DNA from: Streptomyces sp. B21-105
GTDB taxonomy: Bacteria; Actinomycetota; Actinomycetes; Streptomycetales; Streptomycetaceae
Length of the DNA: 64,000 nt
NCBI RefSeq assembly: GCF_036898465.1
Contig: NZ_JARUMJ010000001.1
Coordinates: 1,302,001 to 1,366,000 of the forward strand
Direction of reading: 5' to 3'
Every line of letters starts with the position of its first letter. Positions within the stretch are counted from its first letter, which is position 1. The position numbers were made by a program, and so were the translations under genes. Under the pieces are notes generated by a model. That model saw only the letters and a list, made by a program, of their open reading frames with translations, was not told the origin of the DNA and ran no database searches. Below, one piece after another: positions 1-9,433 of this stretch.

Positions 1-1898
1 AGCAGGCTGTTCTCGGCGAGGGTGATCTCGGCGGCCTCGAACGCCATCCCACCGAGTCCCAGCGGAGGCCCGGCCGGCGGCTCCGGGAAGGACACGTGGC
101 CCTCGGGCGTGACGACGACGGGCGGCGGATGCCCGGCCCGGGCCATCGCGCACCGCCGGGTGACCGGGTCGTAGACGGCGTACAGACAGGTCGCGCCGAG
201 GAAGGCGGCGGAGCCCTGCTGGGCCGCGGGGTCGTCGGTGCGCTCCGTGCTCAGCCGGAGCACGAGGTCGTCGAGGTGGGCCAGCAACTCGTCCGGCGGC
301 ATCTCCATGTCGGCGAGGGTCTGCACGGCGGTGCGCAGCCGGCCCATGGCCGCCGCGGCCGCGATGCCGTGCCCCACCACGTCGCCGACGGCCAGCCCCA
401 CCCGCGCCCCGGACAGCGGGATCACGTCGAACCAGTCGCCGCCCACCCCCTCCGTGGGGTCCGCGGGCCGGTAGCAGGAGGCCACTTCCAGCGCCGTTCC
501 GCCCGCCAGGGCGTCAGGCAGGAGACTGCGCTGCAGGGTGACGGCCGCCGTGTGCTCCCGCGTGTAGCGGCGGGCGTTGTCGACGCACAGCGCCGCCCGG
601 GCCACCAGCTCCCGGGCCAGCAGGACGTCGTCGGGGCCGAACGAGACGGGGTTCTGCGAGCGGACGAACGTGGCGAGACCGAGTGCGGTGTCGCGCGCCC
701 GCATCGGCACGGAGATCAGGGAGTGCAGCCCGAATCTGCGGATCGTCGCCGTCCTCTCGGGCTGCTCGGCGGCCCACAGTGCGTCGGTCGGGTCCAGGAC
801 GGGCACCAGGATCGGCTCACCGTCGATCAGCAGCCTCGCGTCGTGCGGCGGGGGCAGGAAGTCCACCCGTTCGCCCCTTCGGGCCACGGCCTCCGGGCAG
901 CCCTCGCGCACCGAGCTCAGGCCGGCCCGGCGCATCACCGGCCGGGCCGGGGCGGGCCCGGCGTCGGTGAGCCAGGCGCCGTGTCCCTCGGTGCTGAGGA
1001 CCGGCTCCAGCAGGTCGACGATGACGAAGTCCGCGAACCGCGGGACGGCGAAGTCGGCGAGCTCCTGGGCGGTGCGCATGACGTCGAGGGTCGTGCCGAC
1101 GCGCGCCCAGGCCTCGTTGACCAGTGACAGCAGCCGGCGGGCGGACCACCGCTCGGTGACGTCCTGCACCATGTAGCAGACCCCGGTGACCGAGTCGTCG
1201 GCGCCGACCAGCGGGAAGAAGGACGTGGAGTAGGCGCGCCGCCGGTGCGGATCCGCCCAGCTCCACCCGAGGTACTCGTAATCGTTGACCGGGGTTCCGG
1301 TCTTCAGGACCTTGCGCATGTGGCCCTCGATGGCGTCCGCCTGGAGGCCGGGCAGCAGCTCGCTCAGCCGCCGCCCGAGGCGCTGTTCGCGGGGCACGCC
1401 GCCGAGGCGTTCCAGCGTGTCGTTCAGCCACACGTAACGCAGTTCCAGGTCCAGCACCGCCATCCCGATCGGGGAGCGGATGAGGAACCCGTCGAGGACG
1501 GACTGCCCCACCGTCCACTGCCGGCTCTGCTCGCGTGCCGAGAGCAGAAAGCACTCGTCCACGCCGATCCGGAAGGACGCGGAGACCCGCAGGGCGACGT
1601 CGACGGCGCGGCCGTCGTGGTGCCGTGCCATGAGCTGGCCGCTCCATCCCCTTCCGGCGCGGCACCGGGCCGCGACCGCCGCCACCCGCGCCGGGTCCCG
1701 CGGCATCGCCACCAGACGGCCGGCGAAACGGCCGACGACCTCGGACGCCGGATGGCCGAGCAATGCCTGCGCGCCGCGCGTCCAGGCGAGTACGACGCCG
1801 TCCGCGGTCACGATCGCCGCCGCGTCGGTGGACGCGTCGAGGAGATCGCGTGGTCCCGCGGGCGTCGGGGCCTCGGAGACTTCTCGCGATGGGTCCAT
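1..1898 (-). CDS. PAS-PAS-GAF-PP2C (SpoIIE-type) sensor phosphatase, 3' end outside window
   Basis: This is a cytoplasmic sensory serine phosphatase of the SpoIIE/RsbU type, which in known partner-switch systems dephosphorylates STAS anti-anti-sigma factors. About 632 residues are visible from an ATG at 1898, and the C-terminus lies beyond the window. Two PAS domains (about residues 15-120 and 130-260) are followed by a GAF domain (about 275-455) and a PP2C domain with the motifs VGGDWFDVIPL (near 486) and VGDVVGHG (near 506), whose Asp residues bind metal. There are no membrane segments. It is divergent from a similar phosphatase starting at 2027, with only 128 bp between the two starts. Family assignment is secure; the signal sensed and the target protein are unknown. 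Confidence 0.88.
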   Translation of the reverse strand, partial: MDPSREVSEAPTPAGPRDLLDASTDAAAIVTADGVVLAWTRGAQALLGHPASEVVGRFAGRLVAMPRDPARVAAVAARCRAGRGWSGQLMARHHDGRAVDVALRVSASFRIGVDECFLLSAREQSRQWTVGQSVLDGFLIRSPIGMAVLDLELRYVWLNDTLERLGGVPREQRLGRRLSELLPGLQADAIEGHMRKVLKTGTPVNDYEYLGWSWADPHRRRAYSTSFFPLVGADDSVTGVCYMVQDVTERWSARRLLSLVNEAWARVGTTLDVMRTAQELADFAVPRFADFVIVDLLEPVLSTEGHGAWLTDAGPAPARPVMRRAGLSSVREGCPEAVARRGERVDFLPPPHDARLLIDGEPILVPVLDPTDALWAAEQPERTATIRRFGLHSLISVPMRARDTALGLATFVRSQNPVSFGPDDVLLARELVARAALCVDNARRYTREHTAAVTLQRSLLPDALAGGTALEVASCYRPADPTEGVGGDWFDVIPLSGARVGLAVGDVVGHGIAAAAAMGRLRTAVQTLADMEMPPDELLAHLDDLVLRLSTERTDDPAAQQGSAAFLGATCLYAVYDPVTRRCAMARAGHPPPVVVTPEGHVSFPEPPAGPPLGLGGMAFEAAEITLAENSL

Positions 1899-2026
1899 GG
1901 GTGCCGTCCTCTACAGGACCATGGTGCTGCCTGTCCGCCCGATGCGCACGGCGCCGCCGCCCGGGGCCCCCGCTACCGGGCGCGGCGGATGAGGCGCAGC
2001 ATGGAGGGGCGGGAGGAGGTTCCGCG
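1899..2026. promoter_or_regulatory. Divergent promoter region between two PP2C phosphatase genes
   Basis: The 128 bp between the two divergent starts must hold the promoters of both genes unless they are read from outside. A strong ribosome binding site, GGAGGAGG at about 2012-2019, precedes the rightward ATG at 2027 and decides that start over earlier in-frame codons. I could not identify clear -35/-10 boxes. Confidence 0.5.
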
Positions 2027-4093
2027 ATGACAGCCCAACCCATCCGGTCCGACGAGGCCGCGTACGGCCGGGAGGCCCCGCCGCCGACCGGTCTGCTGGA
2101 CGTGCTGAGCGTCTCCGCGATGGTCGTCGACGCCGAGGGACGCATCGTGTTCTGGACGCCGCAGGCGGAGGAATTGTTCGGCTACACCGCCGGGGAGGCC
2201 CTCGGCAAGTACGCGGCGCGGCTGTTCATCCACCCCGAGCACCTGCAGTCCGTGGTGAGACTGTTCACGGAGGTCCTGGAGACCGGCCGGAGCTGGGCCG
2301 GCGCCTTCCCCATCCGGCGCAAGGACGGCAGCAGCCGGCTCATGGAGTTCCGCAACATGCGGCTCCAGGACGACGTCGGAGAGGTCTACGCGCTGGGCAT
2401 CGCCGCGGACCACGAGCTGCTGCAGCGCGTCGAGACCGACCTGGCCCTGTGCGAGCGGCTGATCAGCCAGTCCCCGATCGGGCTGGCGCTGCTCGACCCG
2501 GATCTGCGCTATCTCCTGGTGAACCCGGCGCTCGAGCGCATCGACGGCGTCCCCGCCGAGGACCATGTGGGCCGGCGGCTGCGGGAGACCCTGCCGCTGC
2601 CCGACGTCGACACCATCGAGTCCGCGCTGCGCCAGGTGCTGACCACCGGCACACCGCTGCTCGACCAGTACCACGTGGGCCGGCCGCGGACCGACCCCGA
2701 CCACGAGCACGCCTGGTCGCTGTCGTTCTACCGGCTGGAGGACCCGGGCGGGCGGGTGCTGGGCGCGGCCGCCTCGGTCGTCGACGTCACCGAACGGCAC
2801 CGGGTGGCGGCGGAGGCGGACCGGGCCCGCCGCCGCCTCGCGCTCATCGCCGAGGCCTCCACCCGGGTCGGCACCACCTTGGAGGTGGAGCAGACCGCCC
2901 GTGAGCTGGCCGAGGTGGCGGTGCCCCAGCTCGCCGACGTGGTCGCGGTGGACGTCCTGGACTCCGCGCTGGCCTGCCGCCGCGCCCGCCGGCCGGACGA
3001 CGGGCCCGAGCTGTTCCGCGCCCTCGCGCTCAAGGCGGCCCATCCCACCGTGGCGCTGCGTGCCGCCGACCCGCCGGGCGACGTCGCCGCCCACCAGGGC
3101 GACCAGCTGGTCACCCTGTGCGTGCACACCGGCCGGCCGGTCCTGGTGAGCCACGTCGGCGACCAGGACCTGCCGCGCATCGCCCGGGACGCCGAGGCCG
3201 GCTCGCTGCTGGCCCGCGCAGGGGTGCACTCGTATCTCGCCGTGCCGCTGATCGCCCACGGCGAGGTGCTCGGCGCCCTCGACCTCAAGCGCACCCGCAA
3301 CCCGCTCCCGTTCGACGAGGACGACGTCCTCCTCGCCGGAGAGCTGGCCGGCCGGGCGGCCGTGGCCATCGACAACGCCCGCTGGTTCGAGAGCGTGCGC
3401 AACACGTCGCTCACCCTGCAGCGGAGTCTGCTGCCGGAGCACCCGCCCCGCCACCTGGGCCTCGACCTCGCCTCCCGCTACCAGCCGGCCCAGGCCACCA
3501 GCGAGGTCGGCGGCGACTGGTACGACGTCATCCCGCTGGCCGACGACAAGACGGCGCTGGTCGTCGGGGACGTCATGGGCAACGGCATCGACGCCGCCGC
3601 CACCATGGGCCGACTGCGCACCGCGACCTGCGCCTACGCGGACCTCGACCTCGAACCCGGCGCCGTGCTCCAGCACCTGGACAAGATCACCTGCGATCTG
3701 GAGCACTACATCGTGACCTGCCTGTACGCCGTGTACGACCCCCGCACCGGGGAGTGCCGGATGGCCAACGCGGGGCACATGCCGCCCGCGCTGGCCGGGC
3801 CCGGCAGTCCGGCGACGCTGCTCGAACTGCCGTCCGGGGCCCCGCTCGGCGTCGGGGGCGTCCCCTTCGAGACCACCACGACCACGCTGGCCTCCGGCGA
3901 CCTCCTGGTCCTCTACACGGACGGCCTCGTCGAGACCCGGCAGCATCCCATCGACGACCGTCTCGACGTCCTCCTCGGCTTCCTCGACGAGCCGCACCGG
4001 CCCCTCGAGGAGATCTGCGACCTCCTGCTGTACGGCCTGCGCCATCCCGACGACCACGACGACGTGGCGTTGCTGGTGGCGCGGGCCCTGTAG
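2027..4093 (+). CDS. PAS-PAS-GAF-PP2C (SpoIIE-type) sensor phosphatase
   Basis: This 688-residue soluble regulator has two PAS domains (about 22-135 and 145-270), a GAF domain (about 280-450) and a C-terminal PP2C/SpoIIE phosphatase domain (about 470-688). The catalytic motifs VGGDWYDVIPL near 493, VVGDVMGNGID near 510 and YTDGLVE near 631 look intact, so it should be an active Ser/Thr phosphatase acting on a STAS-domain protein. The ATG at 2027 follows a strong GGAGGAGG site; the frame is open further upstream but that part has no domain character. Its domain order matches the divergent neighbour, so the pair probably arose by duplication. It ends about 200 bp before the eCIS operon and on the same strand; whether it controls that operon is only a guess. 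Confidence 0.92.
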   Translation: MTAQPIRSDEAAYGREAPPPTGLLDVLSVSAMVVDAEGRIVFWTPQAEELFGYTAGEALGKYAARLFIHPEHLQSVVRLFTEVLETGRSWAGAFPIRRKDGSSRLMEFRNMRLQDDVGEVYALGIAADHELLQRVETDLALCERLISQSPIGLALLDPDLRYLLVNPALERIDGVPAEDHVGRRLRETLPLPDVDTIESALRQVLTTGTPLLDQYHVGRPRTDPDHEHAWSLSFYRLEDPGGRVLGAAASVVDVTERHRVAAEADRARRRLALIAEASTRVGTTLEVEQTARELAEVAVPQLADVVAVDVLDSALACRRARRPDDGPELFRALALKAAHPTVALRAADPPGDVAAHQGDQLVTLCVHTGRPVLVSHVGDQDLPRIARDAEAGSLLARAGVHSYLAVPLIAHGEVLGALDLKRTRNPLPFDEDDVLLAGELAGRAAVAIDNARWFESVRNTSLTLQRSLLPEHPPRHLGLDLASRYQPAQATSEVGGDWYDVIPLADDKTALVVGDVMGNGIDAAATMGRLRTATCAYADLDLEPGAVLQHLDKITCDLEHYIVTCLYAVYDPRTGECRMANAGHMPPALAGPGSPATLLELPSGAPLGVGGVPFETTTTTLASGDLLVLYTDGLVETRQHPIDDRLDVLLGFLDEPHRPLEEICDLLLYGLRHPDDHDDVALLVARAL

Positions 4094-4301
4094 AGCTCCC
4101 GGCCACCGGCCCCGGGCGACGGCCCCTCACCTGATCGACGCAGTACGGGGGCTTTCGAAGCGCAATGTCATCATATGTGCGTATACGGTGAGTCCGGATC
4201 ACGACCAGCGTCCTTCCAGGTCGACGCCCGCGGCCCCCAAGGTCCGCCCGCACTGCCCGGCCTCCGGGACAGGCGCGTCCAGGATGGAGAAAGGGGCCGG
4301 C
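4094..4301 (+). promoter_or_regulatory. Upstream region of the eCIS operon
   Basis: These 208 bp between the phosphatase stop and the sheath ATG should carry the promoter of the injection-system operon. A locally AT-rich stretch (about 4161-4192, containing TCATATGTGCGTATACGG) stands out and may be the promoter core, but no convincing -35/-10 pair can be named. A purine-rich ribosome binding site lies at about 4286-4296. Confidence 0.35.
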
Positions 4302-6104
4302 ATGCCGGTGAACGTCACCTACCCGGGTGTCTACATCGACGAGGTCAAGAGCGCCGTCAGGACCATCACCGGGGTGGCGACCTCGGTGGCCGCCTTCGTC
4401 GGATACGCACCCCGCGGGCCGGCCGACCAACCCGTGCACATCACCGGCTGGGCCGACTACGAGGCGGCCTTCGGCGGACTGCAGCCGAACTGCCCGATGA
4501 GCTACGCGGTCTACCAGTTCTACCTGAACGGCGGCAGCGAGGCCGAGATCGTCAGGGTGGTCAACCCCAAGGAGCCGACGGTCACCCTGCAGCTCGGGAC
4601 GGTGTCATCCGCAAGGGAGCCCGCCCGGCCGTCACCTGCCTCCTCGACCCCCGCCGCGGCCGGGGTCAGCGAGGGCGGCGAGGCGGCCCCCTCCGCCGAC
4701 GACGCCACCGCCGACGACAAGAAGAAGGGGCGCGGCGGGAACGACGCCGGCGGCGCGAACGCCAAGGGAACCGCCGCGGGACGTTCGAGCGGCGCCCCGG
4801 CTGCCGCTCCCGTCCTCGCCGCCGCGTCGCCGGGGTGGTGGGGGCTGAATCTCCGTGCGCGCGTCGACTACGACACCTCAGAGCCCAAGAACACGCCTGA
4901 TCCGGCGCGGAAACTGTTCAACCTGACGGTCCATGACCTGGTGTCCGGACTCGACGAGCGGTACGTCAACGTCAGTGTCGAGCCGGGCAGTCCACGCAGC
5001 CTGGAGAACCTCCTGGCGACCTCGCGGCTGGTGCGCGTCGCACCCGGCACCACGGCGCACACGATGCCCAAGCCCAGCCCGGACCCGGACCCGGACGGCA
5101 AGGACACCAACCCCTTCACGGCAGCCGACCGGGACGACACCCCGTGCGCCTACGCCCCGGCGCAGCCCGCCGCCGGCTCGGATACGGACACGGAATTTCC
5201 GCCGGTGGACGCGTACGTCGGGAGCGCGGCGGACAAGTCGGGCCTCCACCAACTGCTGAAGACCGACATCTTCAACATCCTGTGCCTGCCGGACCTCGGT
5301 TCGCTGGACACCGCGACGAAGGAGCTGCGGGACAAGGCACAACGACTGTGCGTCGAGCGCCGGGCCGTCCTCCTGGTCGACCCGCCGCCGAGCTGGAACA
5401 CCGACCCGGCCTCCGTCATCGACAATCTGAAGGACGTCCAGGGCGACGAGTCCGACAAGAACGCCGCCGTGTACTACCCCCGCGTCCTCGCGCCCGACCC
5501 GCTGCTGCAAGGCACGGTAAGGGCCTTCCCGCCCTGTGGCGTCATGGCCGGCGTGCTGGCCCGGACCGACGTCCAGCGCGGGGTGTGGAAGGCGCCGGCC
5601 GGCACCGACGCCTCGCTGACCGGGGTCAGCGACCTCGAAGCGCCGCTCACCGATCTGGAGATCGGCCGTCTGAACCCGCTCGGCGTCAACTGTCTGCGCC
5701 GGCTGCCGGCCGCCGGTCCGGTGGCCTGGGGGGCGCGCACCCTGCGCGGGGCCGACCGGCTCGCCGACGAATGGAAGTACCTGCCGGTGCGCCGGCTGGC
5801 GCTGTTCATCGAGGAGAGCCTGTTCCGGGGCACCCAGTGGGTGGTGTTCGAGCCGAACGACGAACCGCTGTGGGCGTCCGTCCGGCTGAACGTCGGCGCG
5901 TTCATGAACTCCTTGTTCCGCGCGGGCGCCTTCCAGGGCCGGACCCCTCAGGAGGCCTACCTGGTCAAGTGCGACAAGGACACCAACCCGCAGAACGACA
6001 TCGACCGCGGCATCGTCAACATCCACGTGGGCTTCGCCCCGCTCAAACCCGCGGAGTTCGTGATCGTGCACATCCAGCAACTCGCCGGTCAGATCCAGGT
6101 CTAG
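4302..6104 (+). CDS. Contractile tail sheath protein of an eCIS (phage_sheath family)
   Basis: Encodes the 600-residue sheath subunit that surrounds the tube and contracts to drive it through a target envelope. The N-terminal start MPVNVTYPGVYIDEV and the C-terminal domain (about 470-600, with RRLALFIEESLFRGTQWVVF and IVHIQQLAGQIQV) are typical of phage and eCIS sheath proteins. Residues about 100-180 form a low-complexity Ala/Ser/Gly/Lys insertion, probably a surface-exposed loop. I chose ATG 4302 because of the GGAGAAAGGGG site just before it; an in-frame ATG at 4284 would add six residues. It opens the operon, and the tube gene follows after 11 bp with its own GGAGGA site. Only one sheath gene is present, as opposed to the several paralogues of Afp/PVC systems. 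Confidence 0.95.
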   Translation: MPVNVTYPGVYIDEVKSAVRTITGVATSVAAFVGYAPRGPADQPVHITGWADYEAAFGGLQPNCPMSYAVYQFYLNGGSEAEIVRVVNPKEPTVTLQLGTVSSAREPARPSPASSTPAAAGVSEGGEAAPSADDATADDKKKGRGGNDAGGANAKGTAAGRSSGAPAAAPVLAAASPGWWGLNLRARVDYDTSEPKNTPDPARKLFNLTVHDLVSGLDERYVNVSVEPGSPRSLENLLATSRLVRVAPGTTAHTMPKPSPDPDPDGKDTNPFTAADRDDTPCAYAPAQPAAGSDTDTEFPPVDAYVGSAADKSGLHQLLKTDIFNILCLPDLGSLDTATKELRDKAQRLCVERRAVLLVDPPPSWNTDPASVIDNLKDVQGDESDKNAAVYYPRVLAPDPLLQGTVRAFPPCGVMAGVLARTDVQRGVWKAPAGTDASLTGVSDLEAPLTDLEIGRLNPLGVNCLRRLPAAGPVAWGARTLRGADRLADEWKYLPVRRLALFIEESLFRGTQWVVFEPNDEPLWASVRLNVGAFMNSLFRAGAFQGRTPQEAYLVKCDKDTNPQNDIDRGIVNIHVGFAPLKPAEFVIVHIQQLAGQIQV

Positions 6105-6115
6105 GAGGACGACGG

Positions 6116-6637
6116 ATGCCGGAAGTCACGCGCCGGGACCCCTTCAAGAACTTCCGCTTCCGGGTGAAGTTCAGCGGGGAGACCGCCTACATCGCGGGAA
6201 TCAGCAAGGTCAGTGGACTCAAGCGGACGACCGAGGTCATCCGCCACCGCGACGGAGGCGACCCGGGCACCAGCCGCAAACTGCCCGGGCGCACCGAGTA
6301 CGAGGCCATCACCCTCGAACGCGGGTGCACGGTGGACACCGCCTTCGAGGAATGGGCGAACCGTGTCTGGAGCCTGAAGAACTCGGCGGGCGGTCTGGAG
6401 ACCTCGCAGAAGGACTTCCGGCGGGACCTCGTCATCGACGTCTTCGACGAGGGCGGCCAGCAGGTCCTGTCCTACTCCGTCCACGAGGCCTGGGTCTCCG
6501 AGTACCAGGGGCTGCCCGAACTCGACGCCGGTTCCAACGCCGTCGCCTTCGAGCACATCAAGGTGGAGCACCACGGCTGGGTTCGGGAGCACACCAACCC
6601 GCCGCAGGAATCGCAGTTCAGCGACACCGCCGGGTGA
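6116..6637 (+). CDS. Tail tube protein (T4 gp19-like) of the eCIS
   Basis: This 173-residue protein is the inner-tube subunit that stacks as rings inside the sheath. The opening RRDPFKNFRFRVKF, the segment AGISKVSGLKRTTEVIRHR and the C-terminal VAFEHIKVEHHGW match the gp19/Hcp-like tube family in sequence style and length. A GGAGGAC site overlaps the sheath stop region, so sheath and tube are probably made from the same transcript. It is followed after 4 bp by a GTG start. Family call is firm. It lacks a signal peptide, as expected for particles assembled in the cytoplasm. Confidence 0.95.
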   Translation: MPEVTRRDPFKNFRFRVKFSGETAYIAGISKVSGLKRTTEVIRHRDGGDPGTSRKLPGRTEYEAITLERGCTVDTAFEEWANRVWSLKNSAGGLETSQKDFRRDLVIDVFDEGGQQVLSYSVHEAWVSEYQGLPELDAGSNAVAFEHIKVEHHGWVREHTNPPQESQFSDTAG

Positions 6638-6641
6638 CCGC

Positions 6642-7376
6642 GTGACGCACCGACTGACGGAGGCGAACCTGCTCGAGGTGTGGGAGGGCGGGCTGGGCGG
6701 CACGGCGGCGGCCCGCTCCCTGCTGCTCGCCTCGCTGGCCGCCCCGGCCGGTGAGGACGTCGCGGACCTGCCTCTGAGCACCCTCAACAGCCTGCTGCTG
6801 GAGCTGCGGCGCGGCGCGTTCGGCGACGCGTTGCCCTGCACGACGGACTGCCCCGCGTGCGGCGACAGTCTCGACGTCTCCGTGGCGGCGGCGGAGCTGC
6901 GGCCGCCGCCGGGGAGCACGGAGGGCGGCGTCGACGGCCTCCTCCCGGTGACGGCGACCCTGACGACGGGCGGAGTGACGGTCACCTTCCGAGCCCTCAC
7001 CGGCGGGGACGTCCGCGCCGTCGACCCCGCCGCGCCCCGGGCCCGCCGCACGCTGCTGCGCCGGTGCGTCGTGGACGTCAGTCCGCCGCCCGCGGACGAC
7101 GTGCCCGACGAGATCCTCGAGCACGTCGCCGGACGGCTCGCGGAGCTCGACCCGGGCGCCGACACCGTGGTCGCGCTGACCTGCCCGCAGTGCGCCCACC
7201 GGTGGGAGGCGGCACTGGACGTCGCCGATCAGGTGTGGGCCGAAGTATGCGGCTACGCCCACCGGTTGATGCACGAAGTGCACTCCCTGGCGCGGGCCTA
7301 CGGCTGGTCGGAGGCCGACGTGCTGGCGATCAGTCCGCAGCGGAGGCAGTTCTATCTGGAGGCGAGTGCCGGGTGA
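6642..7376 (+). CDS. T4-baseplate-like protein with two Cys pairs (probable zinc site)
   Basis: A 244-residue protein beginning with GTG. It has a helical N-terminus (TEANLLEVWEGGLGG), a Cys cluster at residues 66, 70 and 73 (CTTDCPAC) and a second pair near 180-185 (CPQCAHRW), consistent with a zinc-bound fold. Proteins of this kind sit next to tube genes in many phage-tail-like clusters and are annotated as T4-like baseplate proteins; that link is from family knowledge, and the exact role here is inferred. Its stop overlaps the GTG start of the next gene by four bases (GTGA), which suggests translational coupling. Confidence 0.72.
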   Translation: MTHRLTEANLLEVWEGGLGGTAAARSLLLASLAAPAGEDVADLPLSTLNSLLLELRRGAFGDALPCTTDCPACGDSLDVSVAAAELRPPPGSTEGGVDGLLPVTATLTTGGVTVTFRALTGGDVRAVDPAAPRARRTLLRRCVVDVSPPPADDVPDEILEHVAGRLAELDPGADTVVALTCPQCAHRWEAALDVADQVWAEVCGYAHRLMHEVHSLARAYGWSEADVLAISPQRRQFYLEASAG

Positions 7377-9433
7377 ACGACTTCGTGGACCGGGTCCTGG
7401 GCGCACCGGGACCGCGGCTCAGGCCGCTGACGCCGAACGTGTTCGACCCGGGGGCGCCGCGACTGCCCCACGCCCACGGGAGCCGGGAAGACGCGCAGCG
7501 GGTGACGCAGGGGCGCGGGCAAAGGGCGGCCGTGTCCGTCGTACGCCCTCCGCTGCCGCTCGACCCGTCGTCCGGTACGTCGGTCCTGGCATCCGGTACG
7601 TCGGTCCTGTTGGGTGCGCCCGAGTTGACGGGTGCGGCCGAGCTGCCCGGTGACGGCGAGTCGACCCGTGCGGCCGAGCGGTCCGGTGAGCATGAGTCGA
7701 CCGGTGCGTCTCAACGGCTCCGCGACCATGAGTGGTCCGGTGCGACTGAGCGGTCCGTTGTGTCAGCCGCGTCCGGTGAGGCGGTGCTGTCCGTGCCGGC
7801 GCTCGCTGAGGCGTCCCCCACGTCTTCGACGGCCGGTGGTCCGCCGTCGGCCGGCGACCGTCTCGTCCCCCACGTCCAGGGTCCCGTACCGGAACTCCCG
7901 CCCCATCACGAGCGGTTGGCTTCGCCTCACCTCGACGCGGATCGGCGGCGCACCCCGCCGACCACCCACCCCGGCCCGGACGGACGTCCGGCGGGCGCAC
8001 CGACGCGGAACGAGCGTCCGCCGGACGCCCCCGCAGCGGCGGTCTGCGCAGACTCCGGCGTGACGCCCCGGGGGGCGGCCGGGCAGCCGACGGCCGGCCC
8101 CGCCCGCCCCCCGGAACCGGCGGCGCCACGTGCCACGGCCCGCCTCGTGGTGTCCGACGACGTCTCGTCGGCAGCGGCTCCATCGGAGCGGGCCGAATCC
8201 CAGGACGTCAGCCCGCACCGCTCCGACGCACCGGCCGAGCTCCGGCCCGCAGCCCCGTCCGCGCCGACGGCCGCGCCGACACCCGCCGTCGACGGGGGCT
8301 CCGCCGGGGACACGAGGGACGCCGCTGAGGACGCGCCGCCGCACACGCCGCCCGCCGTGTCCTCAGCGCCCGTCGTCGCTTCGTCCCCGACGGAGGAGGC
8401 GAACACCCCGCACGAGGGCCGGACTTCGTCCCTCCCCCCTGAACTCACCGCGCGGCACCGGCCCGACCCGCTCCCCCGCTCCGAAGACGCCGTCCGGCCC
8501 CGCCCCGCCGCACCACGGACGCCCCGGACGGCGAACCCCCCGCACCCCGGGCCGCCCTTGCCGCCGGCGACCGAGCGCGCCGCCCCACAACACAGGCCGA
8601 GCCCGCCCACCGCCACCGCCGTCGACGCCGCCCCGAACACGCCGACCCCCGGTGCGGCCACCCAGGACGTCCCCTCACGGCGTCGCCCGGCCGCACGCCC
8701 GAAGCCCGCGGCCCCGTCGACCCCGCAGGCCCCGGAAGCACCGTCCACGGCGTCGGAGCCGCCCCGCCACGGCCAGAAACCGACCTCCCACTCCCGCAGC
8801 CCGGGCTCGCCGCCCCGCGCCTCCGAAGACGCGTCGCCGCACCACGCGGTGACGCGCCTCGTCGACAACGGTGACTCCGCCGTACCCCCCGCCCACCCGT
8901 ACCCCGTTCATCCGCCGGCCCCCCTGACGTCCACCGCGCCGCCCAGCGCCGACAGGCCCTCGGCCGAAATCCCCGTGCGGAGGACGACTGCGCCCGAGGC
9001 CACGGCTGTCGCATCCGCCCCCGGACCGTCGGCGACCGTCCCGCCCACGCCCTTCGCCGACCGGCCCTCGGCCTCCCCGCCTCCGTCCCTGATGCCGTCC
9101 CGTTCTTCCGCACCGTCCTCCGCGCCCGCGCCCCCTCCCCCGTCACCGCCGTCGCCGTCGCCGTCGACCACGCGCTTCGCCTCCTACCCCGCCGTCCGCA
9201 CCGCTCCCGGGCGCGTGAAGCCCGTCGATCACTCGAAGCCCATGACGTCCTCGAAGCCCTCGAAGCGCTCGGAGCCCTCGACCTCTTCCAAGCCCGCGGA
9301 CGAGGTCGTCGTGCGGGTCGCCATCGACCGCCTGGTGGTCCGCTCCGCCGGGGCGCGGCCCGTCGACGACGCGCCCGCCGCGCGGCGACGGTCGCGGACG
9401 AGCCTCGAGGAGTACCTCGGGAGGCGGACATGA
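7373..9433 (+). CDS. Long, disordered Pro/Ala/Ser/Thr-rich protein within the eCIS operon
   Basis: The reading frame of 686 residues starts at a GTG that overlaps the previous stop, and its own stop overlaps the ATG of the DUF4255 gene, so it is embedded in the operon. Only the first 30 or so residues (MNDFVDRVLGAPGPRLRPLT) and the last 60 (EVVVRVAIDRLVVRSA to LEEYLGRRT) look folded; the rest is proline-, alanine-, serine- and threonine-rich and probably disordered. The DNA at 7560-7790 has short direct repeats, including an 18-bp pair at 7571 and 7592. I know no family for it. Position between tube and cap genes would suit a tape measure or linker, but it lacks the long helical character of known tape measures. 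Length is likely to vary between strains. Confidence 0.7.
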   Translation: MNDFVDRVLGAPGPRLRPLTPNVFDPGAPRLPHAHGSREDAQRVTQGRGQRAAVSVVRPPLPLDPSSGTSVLASGTSVLLGAPELTGAAELPGDGESTRAAERSGEHESTGASQRLRDHEWSGATERSVVSAASGEAVLSVPALAEASPTSSTAGGPPSAGDRLVPHVQGPVPELPPHHERLASPHLDADRRRTPPTTHPGPDGRPAGAPTRNERPPDAPAAAVCADSGVTPRGAAGQPTAGPARPPEPAAPRATARLVVSDDVSSAAAPSERAESQDVSPHRSDAPAELRPAAPSAPTAAPTPAVDGGSAGDTRDAAEDAPPHTPPAVSSAPVVASSPTEEANTPHEGRTSSLPPELTARHRPDPLPRSEDAVRPRPAAPRTPRTANPPHPGPPLPPATERAAPQHRPSPPTATAVDAAPNTPTPGAATQDVPSRRRPAARPKPAAPSTPQAPEAPSTASEPPRHGQKPTSHSRSPGSPPRASEDASPHHAVTRLVDNGDSAVPPAHPYPVHPPAPLTSTAPPSADRPSAEIPVRRTTAPEATAVASAPGPSATVPPTPFADRPSASPPPSLMPSRSSAPSSAPAPPPPSPPSPSPSTTRFASYPAVRTAPGRVKPVDHSKPMTSSKPSKRSEPSTSSKPADEVVVRVAIDRLVVRSAGARPVDDAPAARRRSRTSLEEYLGRRT

